Below, in pieces: positions 25,676-37,800 of a DNA stretch of 64,000 bases. This DNA is from Punica granatum (Eukaryota > Streptophyta > Magnoliopsida > Myrtales > Lythraceae), in NCBI RefSeq assembly GCF_007655135.1, contig NC_045128.1:8618001-8682000 (forward strand), in the 5' to 3' direction. The notes under the pieces are model-generated. The model was not told where the DNA came from and made no database searches. It was given only the letters and a program-made list of their open reading frames with translations. The translations under genes were made by a program, and so were the position numbers. Position 1 is the first letter of the stretch. Every line of letters starts with the position of its first letter.

Positions 25676-27414
25676 CTCTACACATACATATATTCGTATG
25701 TATATATATTCACTCTCTTTCATGACTTATAAATATGAAGAAAATCATTTTTTTTTATAGATATTGAAATATTTCGTTATGTTCTTTATGAATATAATTG
25801 ATATGACAACTAGAAATTCATGCAAAAAAGAGTGAAGTTTTCCTCACTGAATAATTTCAGAAATTTTCCATTTTCTTTCTGTAAAAGTTTGAGTCCATTT
25901 ATATATATTATACGTAAATCTTTCTGATAAGTGATTTTTTTATTTAGTTATCCAAAACCATATGTATTTTATCTATATGTTGTCTTCACTATTTTTCTAA
26001 TTTGCAAAAGAACTTGCATTACTTTACCAATAAAAAAAAAGACTTTGCATTATTTTTTTATTTATAGTACAACAAATTTTGAAGTGCTATTTTCGCATTG
26101 GATCATCTAAAGGTATAAGGATTTTCTCTCTCTTCTCTTTTCGTTATTTTTTATTTTATCAGTATAAAACAGGAAGAAATTATTTTATCTAATTTTCGAG
26201 TCCCAAAATGCCCTTCGAAAAAATAAAATGATAAACTCTGAGCCATTAAATGATAAGGTAGTTAAGGCTAAACATGAAAATTCATATATTTATTAACTAC
26301 CCCGCTTCTCCTATTATCTCTCTCCTATTTTTTCTCTCCTTCTCAACTTTTTCCTACCGGCTGTTTTTTTTTAATTCTTTATTTATATATTCACCTATAT
26401 CTGCAAGAATCATTAAAAAATAATTTTCTTAGAATGTTTTCTTTTAACCGGGCGAATTCCTTCTTAAGATTCCCAGGTTGTGCTGGCCCTAAAGTTTTGC
26501 AGATTGCCCTCTTAAAGTTCCCTTTTGATATGACTCTTTGCACCCTTTACCTGTCTTCTTATGCTTTTAAGTTTATGAATTGTTTAAATTCTTTGCCGCA
26601 TTATGTCCCGAATCGGCATTTTCAGTTGAAGTATAGAGGCTTGTCGGGCTGAGCCCGTTAATGGAACGAGGTCCAATTACTTATTGAGAAGGCAAACTTG
26701 GCAAAAGTGATGGTCCCAGCCAAACCGTTTTAAACTGGGGCGCTTGATCTTTACTTCCTAGCGTTTCTATCACAATACTGAAACGTTGAATTAGTAACGG
26801 GATCTTTATATTCAGGTAGACCTAAAAAAGAAGTAAAACGAAACCAATGGTATCTTGCTCAAGCATGTTTCCTTGACCAATAACAAGCCACCAGAGAAAT
26901 TCACATCTTACGAGAAATCTTTCAGGTCCAATTCGATACAGAAAATGGTAAGGGAACCGAATTTTCCTTTTCTTTTTTCTTTTTCTTTTTAAAGTTTGTC
27001 GTTTCTACTTCTGTCCGGCAAACCGAACCGCTTAACCACCCAAATTCACGCCCTGCAGTTTACCCTGAATGAACGATTTGGATTTGGGAGGAGGACAAGC
27101 TTGTCAACATGGACTTTGGCCAAATTGAGAGCCACCAAGGTCATACGATACCCCATGTCGATGCGTCTAGTCGTTCTGCTGAGGTGCAACAAAATGAGTG
27201 ATCACATGAACAAAAGGAGGTGCAATTGTTTCTGTAAGGGCTTCCCCATTTAACACCTCGAGGTTGCAGGCTAATGGTGGGAAAGAATGTAAAGGAACAA
27301 GCTCACAATGTACATCGATCAAGTATGATCCAAGATATTGGAGATCAGGAAATATCGTCAATATCATAGCAAATTTGCTATTTGAGTTGTGCTGGTTAGA
27401 CATTTTAAATAGGT
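25676..27414. other. Intergenic, no gene recognised
   Basis: This is very AT-rich to about 26430. The 26430-27400 part has more balanced composition and short open frames (26434-26652 plus; 27167-27421 minus with EALTETIAPPFVHVITHFVA), none of which I can assign. It may be a relic of a gene. Confidence 0.45.
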
Positions 27415-28130
27415 TTGGCATGTCACCTATTTAGATATTTTAAACAAGTTAGACATTTTAAACATTTTAATTGGACATTTGAACATTTTAGACATTTTAA
27501 TGTCTAATCATATTTAAAATGTCTAACCAGGTTTAAACCGCGTTTAAAATAGGTACAGGTTAAACCAAGTTTAAAACCAAGTTAGATAGGTTTAAACAGG
27601 TTAAATCAAGTTTTAAAACACGTTAAACCAAATTTAAACATGTCTTAAAACAGGTTATGACATATTTAAAACATATTTAAGACAGTTTAAACCTATCTTA
27701 AACAGGTTTTCAGACAGGTCTTAAAATAGGTTTAAGACACGCTTAAAACCTGTTTAAGATAGGTCTTAAATAGGTATGTTTAAAACAGGTTTAAAACTAG
27801 TTTAAGTCAGGCTTAAACAGGCCTGTCTAAGATCGGTTTTAAACCTACTTAAACCTGTCTTAAACATGTTTAAACAGACCTCTTTAAACAGGTCTGTTTA
27901 AACAGGTCTTAAATAGTTTTTAAACAGGTTAGGTCTATTTCAACAGGTTTAAAACAGGTCTATTTAAACAGGTCTTAAACATATCTATTTAAACAGGTCT
28001 TAAAGAGGTTTAAAATAGGTTCAAGACCTATTTAAACAGGTTTAAAATGTCTAACAAGGTTTTAATGTTTAACTAGGTTTAAACAGCTTTAATATTTTTG
28101 ACATTTTAAACCTAGTTAGACATTTTAAAC
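27415..28130. repeat. TTTAAACAGG-type minisatellite
   Basis: It is a dense array of short variants such as TTTAAACAGGT, TCTTAAACAGG and GTTTAAAAC in both orientations, with TTAGACATTTTAAA units at its borders. The period varies (about 10-20 bp) and many units are partly palindromic. No ORF. Confidence 0.85.
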
Positions 28131-29590
28131 TTGGCGATGCAAGTTTTTTGTGATATAGCAGCAACAGCACGAGATTGTATAAAAGATTATGAATCCACTG
28201 TCACATTAAGTCTTAATTTGGGAAATTCGGTGAAGACAGTGATTCAACATATGGTAAAGACCATCTTGGGGTGGATGACAGCTAGTAATAGACTAATTGA
28301 AATCTTGGGAAGCCTCCTAAGATTTTGCAAGGAGATGAAGGAAGCATACGGTTCTATATTGGAGGGTGTCCTCCTCGAGCTAGAACTCCATGAGTTCCTA
28401 TCTCGTGTGATCAGGAAGGACATGGTAACGGAGGTGTGCAACTGAAGCTTCATCTTTAACCCAAAGATTTTCGTCAAACTCGACCAGCTAATGGCTTCTA
28501 TGGCTTTCCCTAAGCGCAAGTGACTCAGCTTGCAAGGGGCTGATGACAACATCAAAAAAGCTATAAAGGAGCTAAGGTCCACCTTGCTTCACTGCCCAGT
28601 GGGAGTTGTTGATTTGATAGACGAATCGTAGAGATTGAGCAATTAAGCAGCTGAGTGTGTGGAAAAACGAAAAAAATGGTACTCTTAGCAATTATGTTTC
28701 TTCTAATTCACTGTATTGAGTTGTACTAAAAAAACCTTTCACTCAATGAGTAATCTTTCCCTTAAAACGGAGTTGTGTTATGGTTCCAGCTTTCGATTAC
28801 TTTTTCCATGGTTTTCTTATACCTGCATAACATGGGTACTAAATTAAATAATGGCAAGAATCGGTTCACTACTAATTATAAACAATGATGGTGCCAAATC
28901 TCTATAGATAAAGCGGGATGGTGTTGTTTGGATATGGGCATGAGGGAAATTGACATTTTTCAAACATGAATTCCAAGATCGGGATAACCATATACAGTTT
29001 GCTCTTTGTTCGTAAGATCTTAAAATGTGTATTAATCTCTATAGATAAAGCGGGATGGTGTTGTTTTGATATGGGCATGAAGGAAATTGACATTTTTCAA
29101 ACATGAATTCCAAGATCGGGATAACCATATACAGTTTGTTCTTTGTCTGTAAGATCTTTAAAATGTGTTTTAATATCTTCTTATGTCACTTCTAAGGAAA
29201 AATGAACAGATGAATGAATGTGTAGATCTACTTTTAGTTTTTAGACATTTATACTTAGTCAGATCCTTTGCAAGCCTCCCGCTATTTGTCTTTTGACTAA
29301 TTTCATGATTGAAACAATCAATGATACATATTCGATTATTTTCCGTTGTTCCATCGCTATATTAGAAGAGTATATGTTTAATCCATAATATGTGTCCGAT
29401 GAAAGAATATCATTTAATAATTTACTGCTATATTGCATAGTCATAATCGAATCAATTGAATGTCTATATGAAAAAGAAGAAAACAAAATTTGTTCACAGA
29501 GTGTTATGTTCTGTACTTCTAATCCATGGTGCACTCCATGGGAAGGCCTTGTAGGAACCGCTTCCTTACAAAGTGGTTAGAATGCCCAAC
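28131..29590. repeat. Tandem unit A
   Basis: First of four diverged copies. It opens with GATGCAAGTTTTTTGTGATA, holds a ~100-codon plus-strand frame to 28445 (KTVIQHMVKTILGWM, MKEAYGSILEG, LELHEFLSRVIRKDM), then non-coding DNA. It ends with a minus-strand tail of an XTH gene (about 29515-29560). A ~140-bp block around 28905-29020 is itself duplicated at 29040-29150. The helical frame has no recognised family and is followed by further in-frame-like homology broken by stops. Confidence 0.8.
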
Positions 29591-29689
29591 CCTAACGCCG
29601 ATAGGTTTTAATGTCTAACCGGGTTTAAACAAGTTTGACATTTTTGACATTTTAAACTTGGTAAGACATTTTAAACCTAGTGATGCAAG

Positions 29690-30744
29690 TTTTTCGTGAT
29701 AGAGTAGCATCAGCTCGATACTGTATAAAAAGATTGCGAGTCCACTGTCACACTAAGTCTTAATTTTGGAAATTTTGTGAAGACATTGATTCAACATATG
29801 GTAAAGACTATCTCAGGGTGCATGACAACTAGTGATAGACTAATTGAAATCTAAAGCCTCCTAAGATCCTGCAGGGAGATGAAGGAAGCATACGGTTTTA
29901 TATTAGAGGGTGACCTCCGCGAGCTAGAACTCCACGATTTCCTATCTCGTGTGATCAAGAAGGACATGGCAACGGATGTGTGCAACTAAAGCTTCATCTC
30001 TAACCCAAAAATTTTCGTCAAACTCAACCAACTAGTGGCTTATGTGGCTTTCCCTACCCGCAAGTGACGCAGTTTGCAAGGGGCCGGTAACAACATCAAA
30101 AAAGTTGTAAAGGAGCTAAGGTCCACCTTACTTCACCGCCCAAGTGGGAGTTGTTGATTTGATCAACGAATTGCAAGTTCATAAAATTGAGCAGTTAAGT
30201 AGCTCGGTGTGTGGGAAAACAGAAAATGGTACTCTTCGTAATTCTTTTTCTTTTGATTCACTGCATTGAGTTTTACTCCAAAAACCTTTCACTCATGAGC
30301 AATATTTCCCTTAAAATGGAGTTCTGTTATGGTTCTAGCTTTCGACTACTTTTGCTTTGATTTTCTCATACTTGCATAACATGATACTAACTTAAATAAT
30401 GGCAAGAATTGGTTCACTACTAATTACACACAATCATGGAGCAAAATCTCAATAGATAAAGCATGATGGTGGTGTTTCGCTTTGGGCATGAGGGAAATTG
30501 ACATTTGTCAAACATGACTTCCAAGATCGGAACAGCCATATACAGTTTGCTCTTTTTTTGTAAGATCTTTGAAATGTGTTTTAATATCGTCTTATGTCGC
30601 TTCTAAGGAAAAATGAACAGATGAATGTGTATATCTACTTTTAGTTTTTGGTCATTTATACTTACTCAGATCTTTTGCAAGCCCCCACTATTTGTCTTTT
30701 GACTGATTTCGTGATGGAAACAATCGATGCTACATATTCGATGT
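29690..30744. repeat. Tandem unit B
   Basis: Second copy, opening GATGCAAGTTTTTCGTGATA. Its coding-like part is broken by indels. It lacks the XTH tail and runs instead into the second minisatellite at 30745. Confidence 0.8.
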
Positions 30745-31325
30745 TTATAACAGGTCTTAAACGAGTTTAAACTATCTCAAATCTATTTTAAACATGTCTT
30801 AAACTCGTTTTAAGACTAAACATGTTTAAGAGAGGTTTAAAACCTGTTTAAGATAGGTCTTAAAAAGGTCTCTTTAAAATACATTTAAGAGGTTTAAAAC
30901 ATGTTTAAGACAATCCTATTTAAGATCAGTCTTAAACCCGCTTAAACCTATCTTAAGACTTGTCTTAAACCTGTTCAAATAGACCTTTTTAAACAGGTAT
31001 GTTTAAACATGTCTTCAATAGTTTTTAAACAAGTGAGGTCTGTTTAAACAGGTTTAAGACAAGTCTTAAACAGGTCGTAAACATGTTTTGAACAGGTTCT
31101 AAAAAGGCTCTAAACAGGTTTAAGACCTATTTAAGATAGGTTAAAATAGGTTTAAGACAAGTTTAAATAGGTTTAATTTTTTAAACCTGTCTTAAACCTA
31201 TTTAACCAAGTGAAACCTATTTTAAACCTATTTTAAAACTTAAATAGGTTCAACATTTTTGACATTTTAAACCTTGTTAGATATTTTAAACAGGTTAGAC
31301 ATTTTAGACATTTTAAACTTGGTGA
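30745..31325. repeat. TTTAAACAGG-type minisatellite, second array
   Basis: It has the same motif family as 27415-28130 (AACAGGTCTTAAAC, GGTTTAAGACA and others) and lies between tandem units B and C. Confidence 0.85.
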
Positions 31326-32155
31326 TGCAAGTTTTTCGTGGTAGAGCAGTACTAGCTTGAGTATGTGGGAAAACGAAAAATGGTACTCTTCGCAATTTTG
31401 TTTCTTCTTATTCGCTGCATTGAGTTGTACTCCAAAAACCTTTAACTCAATAAGCAATCTTTTTCTTAAAACGGAGTTGTGTTATGGTTCTAGCTTTCGA
31501 CTACTTTTGCCACGGTTTTCTCATACATGCATAACATGTGTACTAACTTAAATAATGACAAGAATCGGTTCACTACTAATTATACACAATGATGGGGCAA
31601 AATCTCTATAGAAAATGTGGGATGGTGTTGTTTCGATATGGGCATGAGGGAAACCGACATTTTTCAAACATGAATTCCAAGATTGGAACAACCTTATACA
31701 ATTTGCTCTTTCTCTGTAAGATCTTTGAAATGAGTTTTAATATCGTCTTATGTTGCTTCTAAAGAAAAATGAACAGATAAATGGGTATATTTACTTTTTG
31801 TTTTTGGTCATTTATACTTAGTCAGATCCTTTGCAAGCCTCCCACTATTTGTCTTTTGACTGACTTCGTGATCGAAACAATCGATGATACATATTCGATT
31901 GTTATCCATCGTTCCATCACTATATTGGAAGAGTATATGTTTAATCCGTAATATGTGTCCAATGAAAGAATACCATTTAATAATTTACTGCTATATTACA
32001 TAGTCATTATTGAATCAATTGAATGTCTGTGTGAAAAGAAAAAATAAAAATTTGTTCACAGAGTGTTATGTTCTATACTTCTAATCCATGGTGCCATGGG
32101 AATGCCCTGTAGGAACCGCTTCCTTACAAGGTGGTCGGAATGCCCAACCCTAAAG
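31326..32155. repeat. Tandem unit C (internally deleted)
   Basis: It opens GATGCAAGTTTTTCGTGGTA and after about 35 bp jumps to the later part of the unit (GTATGTGGGAAAACG), so the coding-like half is deleted. It ends with the XTH tail (about 32075-32125). Confidence 0.8.
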
Positions 32156-32264
32156 CCAACAAGCTTTAATTTCTAACCAAGTTTAAACATGTTCGACATT
32201 TTTGACATTTTCAACATGGTTAGACATTTTAAATAGATCAGGCATTTTAGACATTTTAAACCTA

Positions 32265-33820
32265 GCGATGCAAGTTTTCGTGATAGAGCAGCATCAGTTC
32301 GAGACTATATAAAAGATTGCGAGTCCATTGTCACACTAAGTCTTAATTTGGAAAATTCGGTGAAGACATTGATTCAACATATGGTAAAGACCATCTCAGG
32401 GTGGATGACAACTAGTGATAGACTAATTGAAATCTTGGAAAGCCTCCTAAGATCCTACAGGGAGATGAAGGAAGCGTACTATGCTATATTGGAAGGTTTC
32501 CTCCCCGAGCTAGAACTCCACGAGTTCCTATCTCGTGTGATCAGGAAGGACATGGCAACTGAGGTGTGCAATTGAAGCTTCATCTCTAATCCAAAGATTT
32601 TCATCAAACTCGACAAGCTAGTGGCTTTTGTGGCCTTCCCTACTTGCAAGCGACGCAGCTTGCAAGGGGTTGGTGAAAACATCAAAAAGGCTGTAAAGAA
32701 GCTAAGGTCCACCTTACTTCACTGCCCAAGTGGGATTTGTTGATTTGATGGACGACTCGTAGGGCCGTAAAATTGAGCAGTTAAGCAGCTCAGTGCGTGG
32801 GAAAATGGAAAATGGTACTCTTTGCAATTATGTTTCTTCTTATTCACAGCATTGAGTTGTGCTCCAAAAACCTTTAAGTCAATGAGCAATCTTTCCCTTA
32901 AAACGGAGTTGTGTTATGGTTCTAGCTTTTGACTACTTTTTTCAAGTTTTTCTCATACCTGCATAACATGGCTACTAACTTAAATAATGGCAAAAATCAG
33001 TTTACTACTAATTATACACAATGATGGTGCGAAATCTCTATACATATAGTGGGATGGTGTTGTTTCGGTATGGGCATGAGGGAAATTAATGTTCCGTTTG
33101 GTTTTGCAGTCAAATTTTTAAAATTTTAACTCTAACTTTAATTCTACTCACTACACAACAAAAATTAATAACGCAATTATTTATATTTCATTTTTCTTCA
33201 ATTTTTTTAACCATTCAATTCAATTTTTAATACTAAATTATCTCAATTATCCATTACTTTTTCCACAATTCAACAATACAATCATTACTTTCTCTAAACT
33301 ATTTATTACTTTTTCACACTTTTTCTCATAATTTAACAACACAATCATTACTACCCAATTAAAATCAAAATTTAACTCTACTTAACTCTAAAACCAAACA
33401 CACCACATTTTTCAAACATGACTTCCAAGATCGAAACAACCATATACAGTTTGCTCTTTCTCTGTAAGATCTTTGAAATGTGTTTAATTGTCGTCTTGTA
33501 TGCTTCTAAGTAAAAATAAACAGATGAATGTGTATATCTACTTTTAGTTGTTTGGTCATTTATACTTAGTCAGATCCTTTGCAAGCCTCCAACTATTTTG
33601 TTTTTGACTGATTTCGTGATCGAAACAATCGATGATACATATTCGATTATTATCCGTTGTTCCATCACTATATTACGAGAGTATATGTTTAATCCATAAT
33701 GTGTCCGATGATAGAATACCATTTAATAATTTACTACTATATTACATAGCCATAATAGAATCAATTGAATGTCTGTGTGAGAAGAAGAAACCAAAATATG
33801 TTGTGTTCTGTTCTGTACTT
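32265..33820. repeat. Tandem unit D, joined to the XTH relic
   Basis: Fourth copy. A 75-codon plus-strand frame (32348-32575; IQHMVKTISGWM, ELELHEFLSRVIRKDM) matches that of unit A. A MITE interrupts it at 33088. It is continuous at its right end with the XTH pseudogene, so this is probably the ancestral copy from which the others were duplicated. Confidence 0.8.
33088..33404. mobile_element. MITE inside tandem unit D
   Basis: The inverted ends are GTTCCGTTTGGTTTTG at the left and CTAAAACCAAACACACC at the right, with inner TTTAACTCTA blocks. Units A, B and C read straight through the site (GGGAAATTGACATTT), giving natural empty sites. The exact target duplication is unclear. Confidence 0.75.
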
Positions 33821-34695
33821 CTAATCCATGGTGCACTCCATGGGAAGGCCGTGCAGGAACCGCTTCGAATCAACGAAATAGTTGTAGATCATGTAGTTCT
33901 TCAGCACCCACCGAAGCCTGTCTTGACTATTCTTGTCAAGTTCCTCGGAGAGCCATGGATTGTTAGAGCCACTTGTTCCTGAGGTTGACGAGCAGGAAGA
34001 GGTAGATGTAGCAGAGGACCAGACCCAGGCATTGTAGTCGTTGAAGTTCCTGTAGGAAGACCGGAGCTTTGGACCAGTCCGTCTTGATGAGGCCGCCTCT
34101 CATGGCCCAGTCATCGGCATTCCACAGGCTCTAGTTTATCCTCATTGGCTGGCTGTTCGGGAATGGGACACCCATTCACTCGGCATTCTTGAATTCTCTG
34201 ATTGGAGTCCCATCTACCGAGAATCTGTTTTCATGTCGATAAAGGAATGAGTAAATTTTGAGCTGATAGTTTTAGTAAAAGAATACATATGGATGGAAAG
34301 CATATTTTGTGACACGATTTTTTTTCACTTACATGATGTGTTGCGGGTTCCAGAGGATGGAGTATGTGTGGAAGTCGGCAGTCTGGTCGAACCAGAGGTA
34401 GAACTGCTGCTCCCGGTTGCCTTTCCCTTGGCTGAGCACATTAGTCTGAAGGATGTACGGGTCACCGCTTAGATTTCCCAAGAACTCCAAGTCTATTTCG
34501 TCCCACATTGGCCCTTTCTAGAGAGCTGCCATTCCAATACGCATAGGGAAAAGCCACATATTAGAAATTAAGGTAATGACCATGAAGAAATTGATAGGTC
34601 CCTTATGGCATATTAGAGGGGAAGCGCTTACATAGTTTGCTGTCAAAATGGCGGCAGAGTTTCCGGGAACGAGCTTAAGCTGCATGTCAAAACTG
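33821..34695 (-). pseudogene. Xyloglucan endotransglucosylase/hydrolase (XTH) relic
   Basis: XTHs (GH16) cut and rejoin xyloglucan in the cell wall. Minus-strand exon pieces are: 34632-34695 (MQLKLVPGNSAAILTANY), 34333-34517 ([17 protein letters not shown] catalytic motif, [28 protein letters not shown]) and 33821-34224 ([33 protein letters not shown], then NNPWLSEELD, RLRWVLKNYMIYNY, RFLHGLPMEC and a stop). Between DWSKAP and [11 protein letters not shown] one reading-frame shift is needed. An in-frame stop also falls where the family has [10 protein letters not shown]. The N-terminal exon with its signal peptide is missing. Splice borders of the central exon (CACATCAT before GTAAGTG) remain good. 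It is a pseudogene, fairly recent by its conserved sequence. Confidence 0.88.
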
Positions 34696-35802
34696 TCCCA
34701 ATTTGCTATACATTCACAGTAGTCGATATTCATACTTCTTTAAACATATCCAAACAGACAAAAATCAAAATTATACCTTAAGGCGGTTTTCTTTTCGAGG
34801 ATCACATTCTAAGTTCCTAGTACTGAAAACAGATCTTACACCCGATATCGTGCTTTCTAAGAATGCACAGCCGCTAACGTAGGAAGTACTCGAAGCAGCC
34901 ACAGACTTCAGCAAATAATACTTGACAAGTACTTCCAAGACAGCAGGCGCTCTATAGTATTCTTCACCATGATTCGCTGGAACCTAAATTTGAATTTTTA
35001 GAAGTATTGCACAATCGCTTACACAATCTTTCTTTGGATTAATAAAATCCAGAAATTCATTTAATTCATAATTACCTAAAAGTTAGCAAATAATCTACAT
35101 ATTTTCTAAGGTACGATCGAATTTTCAGAAGTGGATAACAAAAGATTATCCCCAGTCATTGGTTGAAAGACGTATTTCGACGAGTAGCAATGCGCAGGGT
35201 CCGAACCTAGTAACCGATATGAAACAGAACTGAATGTTGATTCTATGATTTTAAAGAAAGAAAAAATTCAAGATAAATTCGAGAGAAGAACCAAAAGGTT
35301 TGTGATTTCTTGTATGAATTATCCAATAAGTAACGGAAAAGGAAATATGCCTTTCAATCTGTTCATGACAACCAAAAAACAGTAACTGAGGATTATCCTA
35401 AGCTTCAGATTTAGACAACACGAACAAATAGAATGCATTCTATACCTTATATACATCGGTTACCATTATGGTACTACCAACCAACACAGCTCTTAACTAG
35501 GAGCAGCAGCGAATGAGAAAAATATGAAATCAAACAAGAAATTTACAGAGAGTAAAAATAATAAGCCCCTAAACACTTACCCGTACACCAATATGGAAAG
35601 ATATCGAGGACAAAATATAAATAATATCAGAATTTGAAAACTGAAAACAAAATCATGTAACAGATTTCTTACACAGAATAATACATTGAACTACAGACGA
35701 AGAATACCAACGCGACAGACGGTCATCACTTTCACCTTCGCCTTGGCCTCCTGGATTAATGATGTTGTATTCCTGCTTCCTAGATTAACTAAGCACCTAC
35801 TG
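34696..35802. other. Intergenic with one orphan exon-like stretch
   Basis: On the minus strand about 34845-34983 is open with a TTTAG acceptor and a GTGTAAG donor and reads NHGEEYYRAPAVLEVLVKYY among others. It looks like an exon of a gene I cannot identify, with no partner exon found nearby. The remainder to 35802 includes the 3' flank of the IRX10-like gene. Confidence 0.45.
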
Positions 35803-37800
35803 CTACCACGGTTTCAGATCACCCACAGGACCTGCGGTCCAGTTCAAAATCTTCTGACCTGGTTTCAGGTAAACAGCGACCCTGTCGTGCGGCAGCTTAC
35901 GTGCAAGACCATTCAGGACTTGATGGAAAGCATCACCAGGTTGAGCAGGTTGCGGGAACAACATGGCCTGCTTCATTGAAGGATTGGCGAGCAATCTCTG
36001 CTTCCTCAGTATCACTTCGACGGGAATCGAAGTGAGTATTGTGTCCAAGTTTGGGACGTCCTTCTCATCCACAAACACCCCGATCTCTTCCCACGGGATC
36101 GCATCGGCAAAGGGCAGCACAATGTCATCTGCTATGATGACTGGGATGCACCCAAATATGACTGCTTCCACCAATCTTGGGCTCCAAGGAGCCCACCCCA
36201 GCGGACACAGACAAAAGACAGCTCTTTGCATGTCCTCATAGTATGTTGTTGGGTGCTCAGTTGAGATATCAAATAGGGGATTGTCCTTGAAGTTCTCCCA
36301 CACTGCTGCCCGGGCTCCTCTGCCCACAGTAAAAGAAAACAAAAATTAATTTCATATAGAAATAAAAAGGGTCAGAATAGTATCCTTTTCACAACAATCC
36401 ATTTGCAAATTACAAGTTCACATCAGAGGCAATTGCCATAAACAGGAGACCCAAACCATTGGTTAGACTGGCCATGATAAATACCTTGCATAATAACCGC
36501 CTTCAGGATCATTTCCAACATCATAGAACAATCCTCGAAAGTAGACAAAGATGGACCGAGGTGTTTTTTCTGGAATCAGGTGCGTCTGCATTTTTTGTGG
36601 GGGAGCATACGGGGGAATGGTGATAGAGCCCTCTTTCAGGCACACATGATTCTTCTGCCCAAAAGTTTGAACCAGGGTAGCACGTTGCAGCAATGACAAG
36701 ATTCCCCTTTCAATTGCCTTCTCTTCCTGCAGGTGTTTGTACAGTTAATTTATAGACATTAAAAAGAAAAGAACAAAAAAGGGTGATCTGACTGCCTAAA
36801 CCCCAGATACACAACGTTCACCGTCGCATCCATAAATTAACATTCACATATGCCAATGACAGAGAGTTCATTATTACCTGGTAATGGAAGCATGCACCAA
36901 AATCATGAGGTACCACAAAAAAGTGGTCGGCTCCTTCCGTGCGGTTCCAGTACGGCCAGTTCGAGGAGATCAGCTGGATTGCACTTCGCATCATCCGTGG
37001 TGATTTAAAGGGCAAAGGGAGGCCATTTGGTCAGATCACATGTGGTATAGACAGGGGTATAGAACCAGTCCGCTTCTTCAGGATTGAGTGTTCGTACAGG
37101 ACTTGACAACAGAAACCGATGCATAAATATTTCAGCTGCAAACATGTGAGTGAGGCATCTTGGGTCCTTTTGCAGAATTTTCTTGTTATACTTACTAGGG
37201 AGCTCGTAAACAAAAACCTTTAGCCTTCCCACTGGGTCATCTTCCAAAACATCGCCAGCACTACCTACACCATTATAGAGCAGCAAATAACCAGTTAATA
37301 CTCTAATTATATCTGTGGTTTAATATGGTTATGGATTGAAAGGCCAATACGAGTGAAAAAAAAAGAAGAAGCGGGAATTAGATAAGAACATGTCGGTCTT
37401 TTTTTTTTCAGACTACCAAATAGGATATGCATTCATGTTAATAATCGTACATGATTTGTCTAAAATCGACCCTGTTCAGAACAGAAGCTCTTTGAACTAC
37501 ATGAAGACTTATTCGAAAAAATGATAAAAGGGGACACTCATAAAACAACACAAGATACCAAAAAGCAAAATCCTTGGAACCTTCCAAAAACAAACTAATG
37601 ACATACTCATCTAATTGTATCTTGAAGCAGTTCAAATGCAATATCAGCATACAGCAGGGGAGAAGAGAGATCATACCAGAAATACGCTCCGTACGTTGAG
37701 TTCGACCCAACTTTATGGCTCCCACCCTTGTGGGTATCATCTGTAGTAAAGTAGAGAACAATATCCCACAGAAAACCAATGCCCATATCTTTATTGGCAT
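35803..37800 (-). CDS. IRX10-like glycosyltransferase (GT47, xylan synthesis), frame broken
   Basis: Family members elongate the xylan backbone in the Golgi. Four exons: 37677-37800 (MPIKIWALVFCGILFSTLLQ signal-anchor, ends RTERISG), 36878-37264 (GRLKVFVYELPSKYNKKIL, EADWFYTPVYTTCDLT, SNWPYWNRTEGADHFFVVPH), 36485-36726 (KNHVCLKEGSITIPPYAPPQ, YFRGLFYDVGNDPEGGYYAR) and 35803-36319 (RGARAAVWENF, CLCPLGWAPWSPRLVEA, ADDIVLPFADAIPWEEIG, ending LNWTAGPVGDLKPW). All borders are GT/AG and in phase. In exon 2, at about 37029-37031, the frame breaks between YTTCDLT and PFKSPRMMRS: two bases are missing where the family has a proline codon, so translation would stop soon after. Everything else is intact and highly conserved, so this is either a very young pseudogene or a base-calling error in a C run. 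A 5'-UTR exon may end at 38471 (GTAAGT donor). Confidence 0.88.

Noticed and set aside
27415..28130. Considered as a CRISPR-like regular array
   Set aside because: Units are irregular, no constant spacer length, and the context is a plant nuclear genome; it is a minisatellite.
35963..36241. 92-codon plus-strand frame
   Set aside because: Antisense to the last exon of the IRX10-like gene.
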